Positions 58,531-64,000 of a stretch of 64,000 bases of DNA are shown piece after piece. The stretch's first letter is position 1. Each line of letters starts with the position of its first letter. The notes below the pieces were generated by a model. The model was not told the DNA's origin. It did no database searches and worked only from the letters and a program-made list of their open reading frames with translations. Source of the stretch: Brachynemurus nebulosus (taxonomy: Eukaryota > Arthropoda > Insecta > Neuroptera > Myrmeleontidae); the NCBI GenBank assembly GCA_035578155.1, contig JAPWDM010000062.1, forward strand, positions 620,001-684,000, written 5' to 3'. A program made the translations under genes and the position numbers.

Positions 58531-61500
58531 TGGCTCTCATACAATGGAACTGTAATGGTGTAAAACATCATTACTGTGAATGGCAGATGCTTCTGGCTGA
58601 GCACACGCCCACGCACGCTTACAAGGAGCACACTTAAAGACGGCGAAACAATTTTCAATAAAAAATTATCACATCCGCCGGCACCATGTACAGCCAGACA
58701 TCAGGGCGAGGGGGGGTGTTGCCATCCTAATAAAAGATGGCGTCCCCTTCCGGGACCACCCGTTAAACACCCCCCTACAAGCAGTTGCAGTTCAATTTTT
58801 AATACCGCCACAATTTAACAGTATGCGCGGTCTACTTACCAGATTTCGACTGGAATGTCGAAACCCTGACCCAGCTTACCTTACAGTTACCACGTCAATT
58901 TTTGTTACTAGAAGATTTTAATGCTCACAGCCCCATGTTGGGCTGTAGCATAAGAGACGCCCGTGGAAGACTCATAGAACGGTTTCTAGATGAGTCTGAA
59001 GCGGTCCTGTTGAATACCGGTCAAGGTACTTTTATTAATGCAAGAACCGGTGAGTTGTCGGCTATCGACTTGTCAATTTGCTCACCGGTTATGGCACACA
59101 GTTATGAGTGGACGCTGGCGCAGACTCATACGGTAGCGACCATATACCCATTATTTTGAATAGTACCATGCCGATGACTCCACATCCTTCTTCGCCGAGA
59201 TGGCGTCTTCATCAAGCTGATTGGGCTATGTACGTCGATTCATTCCGTACACCCGAGCTGACTGGAGACGTAGAAGATGATGTGGAGCAAATGTCCTCCA
59301 GTGTCATTGAAGCAGCATACAAGAGTATTCTGAAGTCGTCCAGCATTCCACCCAAACGTCACGTACCATGGTGGAATGAAGTAGTGAGTGTAGCAGTTGC
59401 AGGAAAAAAGCGGGCGTACAACGAACTCAGACGTCGCCCCACGCAGGAAAATGTGATAGCCTACAAACGTGCTCAAGCACGCTGTGAAAGAACTATTAAA
59501 GAGCAAAAGAGGCTATCATGGGAGCAATATGTTTCGGCCATTAATACGTCCTCTTCAACTTGGGAGGTATGGAGAAGAGTGAGGGCCATTACTGGGAAAT
59601 CCTCCCGTTCACCAATGCCCTCCCTTCTCGTCGTCGATGGTCGAAACATCACTGAACGCGCAGAAATAGCTAATTGCTTAGCTAAGCACTTTGAGCGCGT
59701 CAGTGGCTCCCAGAATTATGACCCGGACTTCCTGCGGATCAAGATCGAACACGAACAAAATGATCTTGATTTTTTCTCGGATGAATCCCTGCAGTATAAC
59801 CAACCGTTTTCTATGCAAGAATTACTGGAGGCGCTTCGGGGATCTGGGGACACCTCCCCTGGACCTGACGAGATCCCCTACGCCATGATCCGGAACCTGC
59901 CTTACACTGGTAAGTGTAGGTTACTGGATCTTTACAACGAAATTTTTAGGCAATGCGTTTACCCTCCGCAGTGGCGGGAAGCTACCATCATTCCGCTTCT
60001 GAAAGAGGGTAAAGATTCATCGCAACTATCTAGCTACCGTCCAATATCCTTGACTTGCTGTTTCAGCAAGGTATTGGAAAAAATGGTGAACAATCGTCTC
60101 GTCTGGTGGCTGGAATCCCACAACCTCATTCTTAAACATCAATGTGGGTTCCGCCGATACCATTCGACCACGGACCATCTTGTTCGCCTCGAGAATGCCA
60201 TTCAAGACGCCTTTCTCCAACGAAAACACCTTGTGGCTGTGTTCTTCGATTTGGAGAAAGCTTATATGACCTGGAGGTGTGGCATTCTCAAGAAGCTGCA
60301 CGACTGGGGTTTAAGAGGTAACCTCCCTCAATTCGTAAAAAGTTTTCTGACTGACCGCACGTTTCGTGTCCGGGTAGGTGATACTGACAAGTAAAGGTCT
60401 TGAAGTGATTATTCACGATTTTGATGAAACTTGGTAGGTGTGTAGAACACAGAAAAATAACGGACCCGTATTTTTTTCTATCGGCCAAAAACGCTATTTA
60501 AGGGGTGAAATCCACCCACAAAGTTGGGGTAAAATTTTAATTTTGTCAAATTACTCGAAAACTATAACAGATAGAAAAAAAGTTTAAATTGACACAACCC
60601 TTCATTTTTAAAGGTCTTTCTACTAATGTGCTCAAATCCAGGGTCGGACCTACTGGAGGGGCCTTGACTATAAAATTGAGGGTAAATTTTGAAGTAGGGT
60701 GAATATGGTTCGGCCAATCAAAATACTAATATCAAATATGGAAACTACATCAAAAGTACTAGTTTACTTGTTTTTGCTAAAAGCCGTTACAGTAAAGCTA
60801 AAAGCTCAAATCTTAATCTGAAATCTTACATGTGCACTCAATATTTTACTTATAATATCTTTAAAAATAACTTTTTAAATCGTTTTTCCTTATTGTATTT
60901 ATACGCTACAATTAATATTTAAACAAAAATATTGGAAAAAAATTTTTTTTTATAATGTTGTTCGTATAAAATTAAAGGCTCTATAACAATTCCGGTAACT
61001 CTACTTAATATTGCAAACTGTTGAAATATTTTAAAGACACAATCGGTAGAGGCAAAATTTAAAATTTTCAAATCAAAATATTACAATAGTTCCCAATCTT
61101 AAAAATTTGGGGGGTCAGGTCTACCCACACTGTCAACTTCCCACTGGGTGTCCTTCAAGACTAGAGACTACTGTACATAAGCAATTATTTTTTCATTTCT
61201 GGGGGCTCCTCCCCTGAGCTCCTGATAGAGGCTTTGCCCCTTGGGACCCATTACAATAACTTCCAATGGGAAGTTAACTAGAGCTAAAGGAATTTGTATA
61301 GAGTACTTAATTTTGTACGAGTAACAAAATAAAATTTTATCCAATATTTTTGTTTAACTATTAACTGTAGAATATAAATACAATAAATAAAAACGATTTA
61401 AAAAGTTACTTTTAAAGATATTATAAGTAAAATATTGAGAGCACATGTAAGATTTTAGATTAAGATTTGAACTTTTAGCTTTAACGTAACGGCTTTTAGC

Positions 61501-62155
61501 AAAAACACGTAAACTAGTATTTTTGATGTAGTTTTCATATTTGATATTAGTATTTTGATTGGCCGAACCATATTCACACTATTTCAAAATTTACCCTCAA
61601 TTTTATAATCCAGACCCCTCCAGTAAGTCCAACCCTAGATTTGAGTACATCAGTAGAAAGATCTTTAAAAATGAAGGGTTGTGTCAATTTAAACTTTTTT
61701 TCTATCTGTTATAGCTTTCGAGTAATTTGACAAAATTTAATTTTTACCCCAAATTTGGGGGTGGATTTCACCCCTTAAATGGCGTTTTTGGCCGATAAAG
61801 AAAAATATGTGTCTGTTATTTTTCTTTGTTCTACACACCTACCAAGTTTCATCAAAATCGTGAATTATCACTTCAAGACCTTTACTTATGAGTCTGAGGT
61901 CCGCTCCCAGGAGAATGGTGTTCCTCAAGGCTCCACCATTAGTGTCACCTTGTTTTCCATCGCAGTCAGTCATATTGCAGCTTCAGCCCCAATTCGTCGT
62001 TGCTTGTACGTTGATGACTTCATAATCTTCTATGCAGCCGATTCCATCGAGGATATTCAACAAAAGCTGCAACAAAGCATTAACGAAGTGGTGACTTCTG
62101 CAGAAGCTCTTGATTTTCGCTTCTCTCCACAAAAAACATCGGTGGTTCACATTGA
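58531..62155 (+). pseudogene. ORF2: AP endonuclease and reverse transcriptase, interrupted
   Basis: The ATG at 58531 gives MALIQWNCNG, the endonuclease start, 36 bp after ORF1 ends. Endonuclease motifs follow through several frame changes: LLLEDFNAHSPMLGC (about 58900-58945), AIDLSICSP and GSDHIPIILN (59131-59160). RT frame 59108-60394: SSYRPISLTCCFSKVLEKM, QCGFRRYHSTTDHL, and motif A FFDLEKAYM with its catalytic Asp. The palindrome then interrupts. After it, ENGVPQGSTISVTLFS and LYVDDF (motif C, both Asp) run to 62155. RNase H is lost at the 3' breakpoint. Stops and shifts in the endonuclease part also prevent function. Confidence 0.8.
60388..61888. mobile_element. 1.50-kb palindromic element, 3-bp duplication TGA
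   Basis: Arms of about 590 bp (60388-60985 and 61310-61888) are inverted copies around a spacer of about 315 bp. Ends are caagtaaaggtcttgaagtg and, on the complement, taagtaaaggtcttgaagtg. TGA flanks it (60385-60387, 61889-61891), and copy A has the uninterrupted gacactgagtctgagg at the same point. It shares outer-arm sequence with the element at 34864-36352 (gatgaaactt, gtagaaca, gtattttt, ggggtgaaatc). Non-coding. Confidence 0.85.
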
Positions 62156-62159
62156 TATA

Positions 62160-63551
62160 CCAATACAGGTTTTTTGTAACTTAAATAGTATTGGTATATC
62201 AATGGAATTACTTCAAAAGATGATACCATATCGAAGCATGGATTCAACATAAGCATAATATACTTTTAGTGCAATATCAAGATTTGTAAGTTTCCTAAGC
62301 TGCCTTATCAAATACACATATCTCGTTAGTTTATTAATTAATTATTCTACATGGGTTTTCCAATCTAAACGGCTGTCAATATAAAAACCCCAAAAATTAA
62401 GTTTGTTGTACGGTTTCAGCATAATTGTTCTCTATTATCTCTATAATTTTTTGGCTAGCACCAGAGGTTCTGCCAAATGAGATAATTTTTGTTTTTGATA
62501 TATTTAATCGTAACCCGTTACCATTGAACCAGTTCTGTGCTAGGCGCATTTGCTCTTGTATACGTTCCTCATTTTTTTTTAAATTGTCTTCTTTTACAAT
62601 TAAAGCTGTATCATCAGCAAATTGTATTATTTGTGTTTCTTTGTTGTAAAAAAAAGCTAGCAAAATCATAACATATATTAAAAATAACAATGGACCTAGC
62701 ACACTACCCTGAGCGACACCACATTTACTTTTTAATTTTGTAGATAATTTCTGCCCTATCTCAACCTGTTGAGCTTTATCACTTAAATAAGATTTAAACC
62801 ACTCTGCTGGCGTGCCTCTTATTCCGTATTGGTTGATTTTATGAACTAGTAAATCATGTTGCACACAATCAAAAGTTTTGCTTAAATCTAGGCAGATGCT
62901 CATAACACTTTTATTGTCATTCAGATTTTTATAAATGCCTGTAAGAGCATTAAATATGGCTAGTTCAGTATTTTGATGAGGTAAAAAGCCGAACTGAGTG
63001 GGCGTTAATAGATTAAATTTTTTGAAATAATTTAGAACTCTTGTATGAACTAATCTTTCAAATACTTTTGAGATATTAGACAGTATTGAGATAGGTCTGT
63101 AATTATCTAAAATTTCCTTATTCCCTGATTTATATATTAGTTTAACAATTATCTGTTTTAGAAGTTTTAGAAAATGTCCAGTTGTAAATGATAAATTCAC
63201 CAAATATGTCAATGGTCGCGATATAATTTCACATACTGTTTTCAGTGCAGTTACATTTATGCCATCTTTTCCACATGCTTTGGTATTTTTGAGATTTCTT
63301 AGAATCGAACAAATCTCAAATTCAGTTGTAGGATACATGAGGAATGCTGTATTATGTGTTTTCAATGGACAATCAAAATTCACATTGAGTACATTTATTC
63401 TATTAGCAACATTCAGGAAATATTCATTAAAGTCATTTGCTATCCTTATTATTGGATCATTTATAAGTACATTATCTACACATAATTCAATTTTTTTATC
63501 AGTAAAAGTAGCATTCATATATTTTTTGCACGATCGTGTATTTTCATACAT
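62160..63551 (-). pseudogene. CR1/L2/jockey-like LINE reverse transcriptase, partial
   Basis: A 384-residue frame (63551-62397) has DNYRPISILSNISKVFERLV, QFGFLPHQNTELAIFNALTG, motif A ICLDLSKTFDCVQHDLL, motif B GVAQGSVLGPLLFLIYV and motif C QFADDTALIV. All catalytic Asp residues are present. Beyond 62397, in broken frames, INKLTRYVYLIRQLRKL and YYAYVESMLRYGIIF continue the RT connection region, then LFKLQKTCIGIS near the breakpoint at about 62160. The endonuclease and 5' part are absent upstream of 63551. Both ends are truncated. I cannot fix the clade from the sequence alone. Confidence 0.75.
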
Positions 63552-64000
63552 TTACCGATGCTGTTGACAATGCTGGTAAGTTACATTTCCCGAACGTTTG
63601 TTTATATCCATGGAAACCAAAAAATAACAGTGCGGTAAGTGAAATAGATGCGTGGTAAGTAAATAGGAGTGTGGTAAGTTAAATTAGCTCAAAAATGATT
63701 GTATTTATTTATTTATATTGAAATTAAAAGTACAATTTGAACAATTAGGAAAATAAATTCATTAATAATATGAAAATTTTCACTAGTTTGCACATTATTA
63801 TTATTATTGTTGGCATCAGTCTTCTTATTTTATTTACATTTCAAAAGGTCGTTCAATCATTAAGATTTTCTGTGGCTTTCATAATCTTCCTTTCATTTTA
63901 CGAGAATAAATTTGCAGTCAAAAATAAAATGCTTCATCAATTTCATTATTCTCACTAATAATATAGTTTAACAAACTATTTTCCTCAATTTTTTTTAATA
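63552..64000. other. Unassigned AT-rich DNA with a short tandem repeat
   Basis: Three imperfect units of about 20 bp at 63630-63690 each contain ggtaagt followed by (g/t)aaat(a/t)(g). A further ggtaagtta is at 63575. The reading frame at 63770-63958 has no motif. Confidence 0.5.

Larger units (their letters stand above)
56202..62160 (+). mobile_element. I-clade non-LTR retrotransposon copy C, near full-length 5' part
   Basis: 5' leader (56202-56980) with a pyrimidine-rich T/G/C tract (56426-56570), ORF1 (56985-58494), ORF2 endonuclease and reverse transcriptase (58531-62155). A 1.5-kb palindrome (60388-61888) splits ORF2. The copy stops at about 62155, where it meets an oppositely oriented LINE. 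RNase H, the C-terminal motif and the 3' UTR are missing, but copies A and B show what they looked like. Without the palindrome it is about 4.5 kb. Confidence 0.8.

Noticed and set aside
58134..58658. 174-residue minus-strand frame over ORF1
   Set aside because: Shadow of the Pro/Ser/Thr-rich ORF1 end; also true of 59240-59506, 60026-60301 and 10631-10997 on the minus strand.

Overview
The window is AT-rich eukaryotic DNA, most likely from an insect. Hemiptera would fit the element families, but that is a weak inference. I find no host protein-coding gene, no rRNA and no functional tRNA. What can be read is a graveyard of transposable elements, many of them nested, with TA and AAT microsatellites between them and long stretches in which I recognise nothing.

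Region by region. 0.8-1.7 kb: an inverted-repeat element with a TA array in its core. 3.2-3.5 kb: a tRNA-like SINE. 6.58-9.30 kb: a Mutator-like (MULE) foldback element with a transposase remnant, split by a pogo-like element. 9.8-14.4 kb: a rearranged copy of an I-clade non-LTR retrotransposon, split by an unidentified 1.6-kb insertion. 14.9-28.8 kb: small elements, including a second pogo-like element (23.2-24.6 kb), a 160-bp-period array (15.4-15.9 kb), a palindromic element (27.4-28.0 kb) and a MULE SWIM-domain remnant (28.5-28.8 kb). 29.05-32.65 kb: a 3.6-kb element with about 500-bp terminal inverted repeats and one long reading frame, broken by three stops, whose motifs resemble a FEN1/XPG-type nuclease. 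33.70-36.82 kb: a pogo-like element carrying three nested insertions, one a 1.49-kb palindrome. 36.9-49.4 kb: Tc1, hAT (ZBED-like), TTAA-flanked, mariner and palindromic elements.

50.7-62.2 kb is a chain of non-LTR elements joined through AAT arrays: the 3' end of an I-clade element, an R4/Dong-like element with a restriction-like endonuclease, and a near complete I-clade element. The last has a second 1.5-kb palindrome inserted in its reverse transcriptase. 62.16-63.55 kb: a third type of LINE reverse transcriptase, on the minus strand.

The elements do not form a pathway. They relate as hosts, parasites and landing sites: AAT tails are followed by other retroelements, TA arrays flank palindromes, and transposase genes carry younger insertions whose target duplications can be read directly. 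Most coding sequences are broken. The longest intact reading frames are the I-clade ORF1 main frame, parts of its ORF2, and the minus-strand reverse transcriptase at 62.4-63.55 kb.
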